A stretch of DNA of 64,000 nucleotides from Bufo bufo (Eukaryota; Chordata; Amphibia; Anura; Bufonidae): assembly GCF_905171765.1 (NCBI RefSeq), contig NC_053390.1, positions 303,622,622-303,686,621 on the forward strand, given 5' to 3'. Positions within the stretch are counted from its first letter, which is position 1; every line of letters starts with the position of its first letter. The notes beneath the pieces are model-generated. The model was not told the DNA's origin and did not search any database. It saw nothing but the letters and a program-made list of their open reading frames with translations. This document shows positions 10,694-21,150 of this stretch, in pieces. The position numbers were made by a program, and so were the translations under genes.

Positions 10694-10934
10694 TATAAAA
10701 AAAAAATTATGTAATTAAATTAAGTCATAATCCATACTAGGGGTTAATAAATAAAATTGATCATGATAAAAAATGATGATAAAAATTATGGTGAAATAAT
10801 GCTAATAATAAAAAGAACAACCATAGACCATAGAAGGGAGGTCTATGGTTTGCAGGATGAATTGTAATTCTTAATAGCACCTGTTCATGTTTGATTAATT
10901 GTTTTGGGAAACTGGAAAATATACTTTAGTGGAG
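10694..10934. other. AT-rich spacer
   Basis: AT-rich sequence with short GATAAAAA and AATAATG repeats and the palindrome CCATAGACC...GGTCTATGG near 10821-10850. Nothing coding. Confidence 0.4.
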
Positions 10935-11054
10935 TATAATATAAGTACCTGGCAGTGTAGGGCATACTGATGACATGTAATATTACTTAATTTTTTTCTG
11001 ATGGGCTCCCCTGTTCTCCTGCTGTGCCCCCCATTCTGTTTCCCACCCTGTATG
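10935..11054. repeat. left arm of an inverted repeat split by nested insertions
   Basis: This stretch matches the reverse complement of about 16010-16130, sharing ATAAGTACCTGGCAGTG and TTTCCCACCCTGTATGC. The two arms belong to one fold-back MITE, now separated by the 4.8-kb element at 11059-15827. Confidence 0.65.
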
Positions 11055-12396
11055 CTAACCCCTTCACGCATTATAACATACAGGTACGTCATTGGGTGAC
11101 AGGGGATGTATGGAGCAGGCCTCTGCAGGCAATATGATACAGCCGGCATCCGGCCGCACTAACAGGAAGCGGCGGTCGCGCCGCCCCTGCCATTCAACCC
11201 CTCAGCCCATCAGCCTTGATCGCGGCACCTGTGACGTGACGCGCCTCCATCTTCCTTCCAATCGGAGCCCTCGCAGTGAAATCGCTGAAGCGATCCAGGC
11301 CTGCCATAGCTTTCTCAATACTGAGCTATGCACGAGGCATAGCGCAGAATGGAGTGTGTAAAAATCATATTCACCGTAATAGATCTCTATTATGGTGAAT
11401 AGGAGAGGGGATCAAAAGATCCCAGGTACGAGGACTCTATGGGGGCTAATTGCTGTAAAAAAAAAAAAGTTAAAGTTAAAAAAAACACCACTATATTAAA
11501 AGTTTGAATCACCACCCTTTCCCAATTTTACATATAAAACTACATAAACAATTTAAAAAAAAAAATATTGGGTATCGCCGAGTCCGAAAATGTCTGAACT
11601 ATTAAAATATTTTTAAAAAATTCTTGTGCGGTGAACGCAGTAACCGAAGAAAAAAAGAAAAACACACGATTTGCCATTTTTTTTGTCATTTTGTCCAAAA
11701 AAATTTGAATAACGGTGATCTAAACGTTGTATGTACTACAAAAATGGCATCAATGAAAAGTACAGTTCGTTACACACAAAAAAAAGCCCTTATAAAGCTC
11801 AGTAGACCGCAATATAAAAAAGTTATGGCTTTTAGAATATAGCGATGCAAAGAAAATTTAGATTTTTCTGAAGATTTTTTTTTTTTTTTAACCCCTTAAG
11901 GACACAGCCTTTTTACACCTTAGGACCAGGCCATTTTTTGCAAATCTGACCAGAGTCCCTTTAAGTGCTGATAACTTTAAAACGCTTTGACTTATCCAGG
12001 CCGTTCTGAGATTGTTTTTTCGTCACATATTGTACTTCATGACACTGGTAAAATGAAGTCAAAAAAATTATTTTTTTTGCACCAAAAAATACCTATTTTA
12101 ACAAAAATTTGGAAAAATTTGCAAATTTCAAAGTATCAGTTTCTCTACTTCTGTAATACATAGTAATACCCCCAAAAATTGTGATGACTTTACATTCCCC
12201 ATATGTCTACTTCATGTTTGAATTGTTTTGGGAATGATATTTTATTTTTTGGGGATGTTATAAGGCTTAGAAGTTTGGAAGCAAATCTTGAAATTTTTCA
12301 GAAATTTACAAAAACTAAATTTTTAGGGACCAGTTCAGGTCTCAAGTCACTTTGCGAGGCTTACATAATAGAAACCACCCAAAAATGACCCCATCT

Positions 12397-13600
12397 AAGA
12401 AACTACACCCCTCAAGGTATTCAAAACTGATTTTGCATACGTTGTTAACCCTTTAGGTGTTGCACAAGAGTTATTGGCAAATGGGGAGGAAATTTGAGAA
12501 TTTCATTTTTTTGTCTAATTTTTCATTTTAACCCATTTTTTCCACTAACAAATCAAGGGTTAACAGCCAAACAAGACTGTATCTTTATTGCCCTGACTCT
12601 GCCGTTTACAGAAATACCCAATATGTGACCGTAAACTACTGTACGGCCACACAGCGGGGCGTAGAGGGAAAGGTGCGCCGTATGGTTTTTGGAAGGCTGA
12701 TTTTTATGGACTGGTTTTTTGACACCATGTTCCATTTGAAGCCCCCTGATGCACCCCTAGAGTAGAAACTCCCTAAAAGTGACCCCATCTAAGAAACTAC
12801 ACCCCTCAAGGTATTCAAAACTGATTTTACATACATCGTTAACCCTTTAGGTGTTGCACAAGAGTTATTGGCAAATGGCGATGAAATTTGAGAATTTCAT
12901 TTTTTGGCCTAATTTTCCATTTTAACCCATTTTTTCCACTAACAAAGCAAGGGTTAACAGCCAAACAAGACTGTATCTTTATTGCCCTGACTCTGCTGTT
13001 TACAGAAACACCCCATATGTGGCCGTAAACTACTGTACGGCCACACAGCGGGGCGTAGAGTGAAAGGTGCGCCATTTGGTTTTTGGAGGGCTGATTTTGC
13101 TGGACTGTTTTTTTACACCATGTCCCATTTGAAGCCCCCCTGATGCACCCCTAGAGCAGAAACTCCATAAAAGTGACCCCATCTAAGAAACTACACCCCT
13201 CAAGGTATTCAAAACTGATTTTACAAACTTTGTTAACCCTTTAGGTGTTGCACAAGATTTAATGGAAAATAGAGATACAATTTTAAAATTTCACTTTTTT
13301 GGCAGATTTTCCATTTTAATATTTTTTTTCCAGTTACAAAGCAAGGGTTAACAGCCAAACAAAACTCATTATTTATGGCCCTGATTCTGTCGTTTACAGA
13401 AACACCCCATATGTGGTCGTAAACTGCTGTACGGGCACACGGCAGGGCGCAGAAGGAAAGGAATGCCATACGGTTTTTGGAAGGCAGATTTTGCTGGACA
13501 GTTTTTTTTTTTTACACCATGTCCCATTTGAAGCCCCCCTGATGCACCCCTAGAGTAGAAACTCCAAAAAAGTGACCCCATTTTGGAAACTACTGGATAG
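12397..13600. repeat. three tandem units of 394 bp in family C
   Basis: AAGAAACTACACCCCTCAAG recurs at 12397, 12791 and 13185, giving an exact 394-bp period. Each unit has the phrases GGGTTAACAGCCAAACAA and CCATTTGAAGCCCCC. Minus-strand open frames of 60-88 codons recur with the units and are by-products. One further unit, inverted, lies at about 47170-47560. Confidence 0.85.
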
Positions 13601-14560
13601 GGTGGCAGTTTTGTTGGTACTAGTTTAGGGTACATATGATTTTTGGTTGCTCTATATTACACTTTTTGTGCGGCAAGGTAACAAGAAATAGATTTTTTGG
13701 CACGTTTTTATTTTTTGTTATTTACAACATTCATCTGACAGGTTAGATCATGTGGTAATTTTATAGAGCAGGTTGTCACGGACGCGGCGATACCTAATAT
13801 GTATACAATCTTTTTTATTTATGTAAGTTTTACACAATGATTTCATTTTTAAAACAAAAAAAATGTTTTAGTGTCTCCATAGTCTAAGAGCCATAGTTTT
13901 TTCAGTTTTTGGGTGATTATCTTAAGTAGGGTCTCATTTTTTGCGGGATGAAATGACGGTTTGATTGGCATCTATTTTGGGGTGCATATGACTTTTTGAT
14001 TGCTTGCTATTACACTTTTTGTGACGTAAGATGACAAAAAATGGCTTTTTTTACACCGTTTTTATTTTAATTTTTTTACGGTGTTCATCTGAGGGGTTAG
14101 ATCATGTGATATTTTTATAGAGCCGGTCGATACGGACGCGGCGATACCTAATATGTATACTTTTTTTTATTTATGTAAGTTTTACACAATGATTTCATTT
14201 TTGAAACAAAAAAAATCCTGTTTTAGTGTTTCCATAGTCTAAGAGCCATAGTTTTTTCAGTTTTTGGGCGATTATCTTGGGTAGGGTATGATTTTTGCGG
14301 GATGAGATGACGGTTTGATTGGTACTATTTTGGCGTACATGCGACTTTTTTGATCACTTTTATTACCTTTTTTGGGAAGTAAGGTGGGCAAAATTTCAAT
14401 TTCATCATAGTTTTTTATTTTTTATTTTTATGGCGTTCACCGTTCGGGTAAAGTAACATAACCGTTTTATAGATCAGGTCGTTACGGACGCGGCGATACC
14501 AAACATGTGTAGGGAATTTTATTTTTTTCATTTTTAATCAGTGATAAATGTGTTTTTTGA
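13600..14560. repeat. tandem units of about 348 bp in family C
   Basis: ACGGACGCGGCGATACC recurs near 13777, 14131 and 14485. The units are AT-rich and non-coding. The same unit, inverted, is repeated four times in the element at 44988-47794. Confidence 0.75.
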
Positions 14561-14745
14561 TTTTTACTTTTTTTTCACTTTTTTTAACTTTTTTTTTGAC
14601 CCAGACCCACTTGGTTCTTGAAGATCCAGTGGGTCTGATGTCTGTATAATACAGTACAGTACAATATATATTGTTCTGTACTGTATTTTACTTACACTGA
14701 ACAGATCTATGCTTTCAGCACAGATCTGTTCAGCACCATGGACAG

Positions 14746-15460
14746 CAGGACGCCTGAGAGGCGTCCTGTTGCCATGGGAACCTTCCCCGTCTGCTCAGAA
14801 CTGCGCAGACGGGGAAGGGTAAGCACAGGGCTGAGGGGGGCTCTCTGGGGGCTCTCTCCCTCTCCCATCGGGGGGCTGCAAAGGCACAGCAGCCCCCCGA
14901 TGGGAGAGGGAGGGAGCTCCCTGCGCTGTTAACCTTTTCCATACAGCGGTCCTTACGGACCGCTGTATGGAAAGGGTTAACGGCTGACATCGCATCGCAG
15001 ATGTCAGCCGTTTATACCAGGGTGCCAGCAATGTGCTGGCACCCTGGTATACCCACTAGAAGCCAACGATTATACCAGGGGAGGCGGGCGGGGGATCGCG
15101 ATCCCGCCTGCCGCACCGCCCGCCTCCCGCACCGCCCGCACCGCCCGCAACCCTCCCCCTGCACCTCCCACCGGGCTAAAATCACTCGGGGGGTGCAGGG
15201 GGAGGGATACAGATCTATTTTAGGAATACTAAAGTTTCTGATCCCCGCGGTTGACCTGCGGTTTGCCGCGATCGCCGACATGGGGGGGTCACGGGACCCC
15301 CCCGCGCATTTAGCCTAGGTGCCTGCTCGATGATTTGAGCAGGCACCGGGTTCCGATCACTGCCGGCCGGGCGGCAGTGATCGGAACAACACATGACGTA
15401 CCGGTACGTCATGTGTCCTTAAGTACCAGGACATCATGACGTACCGGTACGTCATGTGTC
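14746..15460. other. chain of hairpins at the end of family C element
   Basis: Successive near-perfect inverted repeats lie at 14746-14768, 14781-14818, 14858-14910, 14929-14980, 14981-15010, 15014-15050, 15319-15348, 15350-15387 and 15390-15417, and the last is repeated around 15437-15464. Stems are 9-24 bp with short loops. Such a run is far beyond chance and suggests a selected single-stranded DNA or RNA structure. Function is unknown. Confidence 0.8.
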
Positions 15461-15831
15461 CTTAAGAGGTTAAAGCAGTAAAACAAAAAGAAAATGTTCA
15501 AGTTTGGTATCGCCGCATTCGTATTGAGACGCAGAATAAGAATGTCAGGTAATTTTTAGTGCACAATGAACGCTGTGATGTCAAAACCCCAAAAACCTTG
15601 GTGGAATTTTGTATTTATTTAAATTTTTCCACACAAATATTTTTTTCCTTTTTTCTAATACAAAACTTGGTAAATTAAATGGTGGCATTAAAAAATGCAT
15701 CTTGTCCCGCAAAAAATAAGCCCTCATATAGCTATGTGAACGGAAAAATAAAAAAGTTATGGCTTTTGGAACATGAGGAGGACAAATCAAAAATGTAAAA
15801 ATGAAAATAGGCCTGGTCTTCAAGGGGTTAA

Positions 15832-16156
15832 TCCATACCATCAGTACATGGAGAAGGAGATGACCGTGTTTCTCAGGGAGAAGATGAGCTCTTTTTTCTC
15901 CTGTCTGTGACGCTCTCCGCTGCGATTGGGCAGCTCACAGCCAGGGAGAAGGAGACGCCCCCTGAGAAACATGGCTGTCTCCTCCTCCCTGTACCAATGA
16001 TTTAGATTAGCATACAGGGTGGGAAACCAGAATGGCGTCACAGTGGGGGAACGGAGTATCCCATCGGAGAAAAAATAAGCGATATCACATGTCATCAGTA
16101 TGCTATACACTGCCAGGTACTTATATGGTAATCTCGGGACCTGTGAAAGGTCCTTT
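15832..16156. repeat. remaining part of split fold-back MITE, including right arm
   Basis: The right arm at about 16010-16130 pairs with 10935-11054. Inside, GAGAAGGAGATGACCGTG (15850) and its imperfect inverse near 15955-15995 continue the palindrome. Without the nested insertion, the element would be a fold-back of under 0.6 kb. Confidence 0.55.
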
Positions 16157-16160
16157 TTAA

Positions 16161-16529
16161 GTGATACTCCAGTGAAATATATTCCTAGTTAATATAGGGG
16201 ACCATGCATCCTTATGTATGCTGAGCTTACTCAACGAACACATCCTTTCTCTAATGCAGTCTCTGTTCGGGTCTCCTTTGGCGATGTGATCAATACACTG
16301 ACCTGCACATAGCGTCAGCTGTGTTCAACTGGAAGTCTCTTTTTCTATGCAAGTCTATTTTAATGTGATTCGGGAGATTAGTGTGCCGATCACATGACCA
16401 AAAGTTGACCTAAATAGAGGCTGCACTAGAGAGTGAACGTGCAAAGGTGAGTAAGCTTACCATACAGAAGGATGCATGGTATCCTGTGATAATGGGCAGG
16501 AGAGGAATACAATTTACTGGATTATCACT
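16161..16529. mobile_element. TTAA-target MITE
   Basis: GTGATACTCCAGTGAAATAT at the left matches the inverse of TTTACTGGATTATCACT at the right. A second pair of inverted phrases, GGACCATGCATCCTT and AAGGATGCATGGTATCC, lies inside. TTAA occurs at both edges (16157-16160 and 16530-16533). Non-coding. Confidence 0.65.
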
Positions 16530-16533
16530 TTAA

Positions 16534-16966
16534 ATTGTCTTTTAAATATTTGTATAATAATAAAGAAATTTTTTTTCCCATGTATGTTACTAAAAATATG
16601 AAACAAAACATAAATAAATATAAATGGTATTGCTGCATCTGAAAAAGCCCAAAGTATTAAAATGCAATTTATCCCACACCATGACCATTGCAAAGAAAAT
16701 ATTTTCCAGTGTCAGAATTGCAATTTTTTTGTTACTTCGCCTCCCACAAAAAGTAAAATAATGAAAACATTATTGCAAAAAAAATAAAAATGAAGTACTG
16801 CAAACTACTGCTCACTGTGAAAAAAGCCTCACACGGATCAATTATGGGTGTCAGGATATGGCAACACAAAGCACATTTTTTTTATGTTTTTCATTTCTTA
16901 AAATGAGTAGAACATAAAAAATATATAAATGTACTACTGCCATAATTGCATTGACCTACAGAAAAG
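16534..16966. other. degenerate AT-rich repeat
   Basis: Phrases such as GGTATTGCTGCATCTG and CACCATGACCATTGC resemble decayed units of the TTAA elements nearby. It probably continues after the MITE at 17337-17640. No gene. Confidence 0.4.
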
Positions 16967-17332
16967 TTGTGTCACTTCAGCAAATGGCATTTATCATGTA
17001 GAGAAAGTTAATACAAGGCACTTACTAATGTACTGTGATTGTCCATATTGCCTTCTTTTGCTAGGTTGATTTTTCCCATCACATTATAGAGGGCTCGTAT
17101 TCAGTGGTTATGACCACCCTGCAATCCAGCAGCAGCAGTTTTCATCCTGACAATCTTGTATCTGCGCTGCAGCAGTTGTTGTAACCCCTGGAAACCAAAA
17201 GTGTATAATATGATGGAAAAATAAATCAAGCCGGCAAAGGAGGCAATATGGAAAATCACAATACATTAGTAAATGTCTTGTATTAACTTTCTTTGCATGA
17301 TAAATGCCATTTGCTGAAGTGAGACAACCCCT
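16967..17332. mobile_element. MITE with ~110-bp inverted repeats
   Basis: GTTGTGTCACTTCAGCAAAT (16972 onward) is inverted at the right end in TTTGCTGAAGTGAGACAAC. The match extends through TGTCCATATTGCC and GGCAATATGGA. TTAA follows at 17333-17336; the left TTAA is not evident. Non-coding. Confidence 0.75.
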
Positions 17333-17336
17333 TTAA

Positions 17337-17694
17337 CAGTGAGTACTATAAGGATAAAATGCAAAACAAAACTGGCAGAATTACAGGATTTTTTTTTCCA
17401 TTCCATTCAACAAATAATTATTTTTCAATACATTATGTAGAACTGTAAATGGTTCCAGTAAAATTATAACATCTCACAGAAAGCTACCCTCCTATGGCTA
17501 TGTGCATATAAAAATTAAAAACCTATGGCGTTTGGAAGGTGTTGATAAAAAAAAAGAAAATGAAAACATTGCCTTAACATTTGGCTTGGGGGTTTATGTA
17601 ACATATGATTTAACAGTTTCTAAAATGATGGAACCATGAATACGGCCTATCCGTAAACAGTGGCAAAATCATCTTATAAAAGCAGCTTTTACAT
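17337..17694. other. AT-rich intergenic stretch upstream of the IGHV gene
   Basis: Continues the degenerate repeat up to about 17640 (CCTCCTATGGCTATGTGC and GGCGTTTGGAAGG recall 15720-15770), followed by the proximal IGHV upstream region. No separate gene. Confidence 0.4.
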
Positions 17695-17702
17695 ATGTAA
17701 AT
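17695..17702 (+). promoter_or_regulatory. octamer-like promoter element of IGHV
   Basis: ATGTAAAT lies about 113 bp before the leader ATG and differs from the immunoglobulin octamer ATGCAAAT at one base. Octamer sites bind POU factors and drive V-gene transcription in B cells. The position is normal; the mismatch lowers confidence. Confidence 0.5.
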
Positions 17703-17814
17703 ATATTCAAATTGTTCTGGTTTAATTAGAGAACAGTCACCAGAAAATGTCCACTGAGCAGAATCACCAACTCAGATCCTGAGCAGAGTTCTTTTCTAGT
17801 TCCTGAGACCAGAC

Positions 17815-18260
17815 ATGAGAAATCTCCTGTGGTTACTCTGGGTTATATCCACTCTACAATGTGAGTAACATTTGCTTTGTAGTTAGAAGCAGAGACAACG
17901 GCATTGAGAGATTAAATGTATAACTCACTTCACTTCTAGATGTCTCTTCACAAATCTCTATGGTGGAGTCTGGTCCTAGGACTGTGAAGCCTTCAGAGAC
18001 TCTGGACATGACCTGTAAAGTGACCGGGGCCTCCCTCACTGACAGCACTAACATGTATGGTGTAGTGTGGATCCGACAACCTGAAGGGAAAGGCCTGGAG
18101 TGGCTGGCAAGAATGTATTATGATCAGTACAAAGCATTCAATCCATCTGTTCAAGGTCGACTAACACTATCTAGAGACACAAATAAAGGAGAAGTTTATT
18201 TCAAACTCACTGGAGTGAAACCTGAAAAATCTGGGAAATATTATTGTGCTAGACTCCAAG
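17815..18260 (+). CDS. IGHV: immunoglobulin heavy-chain variable (IGHV) gene segment, two exons
   Basis: Exon 1 (17815-17860) encodes a hydrophobic leader, MRNLLWLLWVISTLQ, and splits a codon at a GTGAGT donor. The 79-bp intron ends in CTTCTAG. Exon 2 (17940-18260) has no stop and shows V-domain landmarks: QISMVESGP at the mature start, the first Cys in MTCKVTG, the core Trp in VVWIRQPEGKGLEWLA, RLTLSRDT, and the second Cys in KYYCAR. A heptamer follows at once. The usual acidic residue two before the Gly in the D-S-x-x-YYC region is Lys here (EKSGKYYC). The protein would form the variable domain of an antibody heavy chain after joining to D and J. No D, J or second V lies in the window. The segment looks usable; whether it is in the main locus cannot be told. 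Confidence 0.93.
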
Positions 18261-18299
18261 CACAGTGTTACAGATGGACTGAGGACACGTACAGAAACT
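18261..18299 (+). other. V(D)J recombination signal, 23-bp spacer
   Basis: A perfect heptamer CACAGTG (18261-18267) directly abuts the V exon, followed by a spacer of exactly 23 bases and the nonamer ACAGAAACT (18291-18299), which keeps most of the ACAAAAACC consensus. This is the RSS type expected 3' of heavy-chain V segments and is where RAG1/RAG2 would cut. Confidence 0.93.
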
Positions 18300-18359
18300 G
18301 ATTTATAGATGCTGCTCTAAATGGATGTCCACCTTTCCATGCAAGTTTATTTCTGAAAT

Positions 18360-18635
18360 CAGGGGCATAGCTATAGTGGAAGCAGCTGCTATGGGGCCCT
18401 GCACTCAAAACGAGCCCGCTCGGGAGGAAAACTGAAAGATTTTATTGTCAGGATTATTAACAGTATTATACAATGACATAATGTATATACGTGTAGGAAG
18501 TGGACAGAACAGCTGCCTGGCCTGCTCTGAGAGAGATATATTGACTAGATGTTGAGTGAGGGTTGCATGAGGGGATTGTTGGGGGATCCTTCAAAAATAT
18601 GCTGTGGGGTCTAGTCAGTTCTAGTTACGCCACTG
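18360..18635. mobile_element. hAT-type MITE with perfect 8-bp target duplication
   Basis: The ends CAGGGGCATAGCTATAG and CTAGTTACGCCACTG are imperfect inverted repeats. TCTGAAAT stands immediately on both sides (18352-18359 and 18636-18643). An 8-bp duplication and CAGxGGC ends are hallmarks of hAT elements. It is 276 bp long and non-coding, and was inserted 60 bp after the IGHV signal. Confidence 0.9.
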
Positions 18636-18643
18636 TCTGAAAT

Positions 18644-19300
18644 CTAAATAATTTTAAATTCTGTACTGTTTTTGGTTCTTATCTTTTTGACAGTCAGAGC
18701 TGTATTTTTCTGATACAAAGCACTGAATTCCTTTGTAAGACACAGAGTTTCATGAGAAAATGTTGGCTGTTCTCCTGACGAAGCTGAGGTGAAACGCGCG
18801 TGGGGGTCCTTTGCCTGTCCTGTGCCTGCTGTCTCTGCCCTCGATCATGTCTCATGGTATGTTGTGATTTTCCATCAGATACCCACGGAAGATTTTTGCT
18901 CACAGCCTTCATTTGAAGGTTTGGTGTATGGGGTCTCATTCACTTTGAGAATCCCATATGAACATTACTCTCTGTCTATGTTTCCATTTGTGAAACATTA
19001 GGATCTAGTGCTTTTGACTCATTCTGCGGCTATGCACTAAGGTGATGATCACAGTTATTATTATTTTTTAGTGGTTTTTTCTGTGAATCACCATACTGCA
19101 TACTTTATACACACCTGACATGTGCTCCATCTTTTGGCAGGTTACAGAGACACCGGCCGGGGGACTGCAGCATCCGGGGTTTTCTGCTGACTCTTCAAAC
19201 CTTTTTTTTTTTGTTATCTTAAATATCCCAATAATTACGAATTGTTTATTATTATGAAATAAAATATATATTTTTAAATATATTGGGCATTCATTTGTTG
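18644..19300 (+). repeat. possible PLE-related repeat with hammerhead-like remnant
   Basis: At 18775-18795 CTGACGA and GAAAC are separated by nine bases, followed by CGCGCGTG, which can form the short third stem. Stem II no longer pairs well, and the base at the expected cleavage position is G, so it should be inactive. The following AT-rich tail to about 19300 ends in AATAAAATATATATTTTT. I infer an old PLE pLTR; no PLE protein is nearby. Confidence 0.4.
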
Positions 19301-19644
19301 TTTGTTAGACAACGCTTTAGGTTTATACTACTATGGGAAATTATTCTTTTATCAGTATTTTGCACTGGAGATAATAGAAGACATTTATTGAAGCTTTTAG
19401 GCAACTATTGTTGCAGTTGCAGATTATGATGAATGCTATATTTTTTTTTTAAGCCTTGTGCGACTTTTCTGAAGTGGTGTGAAAATGGGTCTGGTTTAGC
19501 GGGAGGGGCGGAGCTTTCCTCCGCCCCCTGATTAACTATAACTTGTGCCAAATGCTGAAGTAAGTTATAGGTCAAATCTATGCAAACTCCTGGCTGTTGT
19601 AGTCTTTAATTTCTGGCGCAAAGAGTGACAGGGATGCAACTCAT
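19301..19644. other. no recognised feature
   Basis: AT-rich then GC-richer sequence with an inverted pair GGGGCGGAG/CTCCGCCCC (19505-19530). No gene or clear element ends seen. Confidence 0.4.
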
Positions 19645-20559
19645 TAGAGATGAGTGAATTTTGCAAAAACTCGATTCGGCTGGTTCACCTAATTTTTTGA
19701 CAAAATTTGGTTTGATCCGAACTTATTTGTGGCGAATTGTGTTAAAAACGGCTATTACCTGGCTGAAGAGAGCCTTTATAGTGGTGTAGAACACTGTGCC
19801 TTACAGTAACACGCATAGGGAGTCTGCTGTGGCAGTGAAATAATACTGTGAGTCAGTATGACATGCAGATGACAGGCGTCGCTCTTAGAATCACTGCAAA
19901 CTTCACTTATTTGGGCAGTTTCGGGGCCAAAACTGACCAAATAACTCAAGTGTGAACTCAGCCTTACAGGTCAGTGTCAGCGTCAAGAAGAAGCGAACTT
20001 CTTTTACACCGTTGACAGCTGATTCCACATAGATGTCTAAAGAATCTGTTCTGATTATACAAGTAGAGCCCCCTCGACCGATTGGAGAGGGTGTCAGCAG
20101 CAAGTTTGTGTTGACATCACTGATTATTTGGCCTTTTTCTCTGATCCGTCAGAACAATTACCCCCAAACAATGGATCCTGTCTGTGGAGCATCTGCCTTC
20201 ACTCAGTCAGCATTTGGTCAGTAATTTATCAGTATTGCTAAAGCCAAAGAAAACAGGAGTGGATCCAAAACAGATATGACACTTGAATGGAATATTTGCA
20301 TGTCTTCTATGTTTTGTACCCGCTCTTTATTTTTGCTACCAAATCATAAGCCAATTCTGATGCAAAATAGGGACCATGTCATGTAGGCCTTACAGCTGTT
20401 ACATAGACAGGATCTGTTGTGCGTCTCATTTTTCCTTTCTTCTGACAGTTCAGAAGAAGGGTCAAATAAATGATGACGTCAGCCAGGCCAACAGGCAAAA
20501 TAGTGGCCCAGTCATGAAGTGGGGAGGGTGGGAAGTCCACAGAGTGGCCCTATGACATA

Positions 20560-21150
20560 CTGGTAAGGTGAAAGCAGCATGAGGAGAGCACAGAGTGGCC
20601 CAATGACAGAGTCTGGAGGTGGCAGCAGTATCAGGAGGAGGTCACAGAGTGGTACAATGACAGTGTGGAGGTGGCAGCAGCATCAGAAGGCCACATAGTG
20701 GCACAATGACAGAGTGAGGCAGCAGCAGCATCAGGAGGAGGCCACAGAGTGGCACAATGACAGTGTGGAGGTGGCACCAGCATCATCAGGAGGCCACAGA
20801 GTGGCACAACGACAGTGTGAAGGTGGTAGTAGCAGCAGCATCAGGAAGCCACAGACTGGCAGAATAATTGAGTGTGGAGGTGGCAGCAGCAGTAGCATAA
20901 TACAAGTGTGGTGGTGTCAGTGGCAGAAGAATCAGGAGGCCACAGAGTGGCACAATGACAGAGTGTGGAGGGGGCAGCAGCAGCAGCATCAGGTGGAGGC
21001 CACAGGGTGGCACAATGACAGTGTGGAGGTGAGAGAAGCATCAGGAGGCCACAGAGTGGCTCAATGACAGAGTGTGGAGGAGGTGGTGGCAGCAGCAGCA
21101 TCAGGAGAAGGCCACAGGGTGGCACAATGACAGTGTGGAGGTGGCAGCAG
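20560..21150. repeat. degenerate minisatellite in hAT element
   Basis: Irregular repeats of roughly 50-70 bp built from CACAGAGTGGCACAATGACA, GTGTGGAGGTGGCAGCAG and CATCAGGAGGC occur about ten times. Open frames on both strands are repeat by-products. The array replaces the expected C-terminal part of the transposase. Confidence 0.8.

Larger units (their letters stand above)
11892..15469. mobile_element. TTAA-target element, inner layer (family C)
   Basis: The left end CCCCTTAAGGACA and right end TGTCCTTAAGAGG are inverted repeats, flanked by TTAA at 11888-11891 and 15470-15473. From left to right it holds AT-rich sequence, three tandem units of 394 bp, about three units of roughly 348 bp, and a terminal region of successive hairpins. 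It has no transposase. It is related, in opposite orientation, to 44988-47794. Confidence 0.75.
11059..15827. mobile_element. TTAA-type element, outer layer
   Basis: The left end is CCCCTTCACGCATT after CTAA, and the right end CTTCAAGGGG before TTAA (15828-15831). The left target copy has one mismatch. The host fold-back MITE continues on both sides, so this is an insertion. The interior is AT-rich, with phrases such as GGTATCGCCGCATTCG, and carries no recognisable transposase. A second TTAA element is nested at 11892-15469. TTAA targets are typical of piggyBac and Kolobok superfamilies; I cannot choose between them. Confidence 0.6.

Noticed and set aside
14730..15412. Several overlapping 60-105-codon GC-rich frames
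   Set aside because: They lie over the hairpin chain, read both strands of the same inverted repeats, and share no protein motif.
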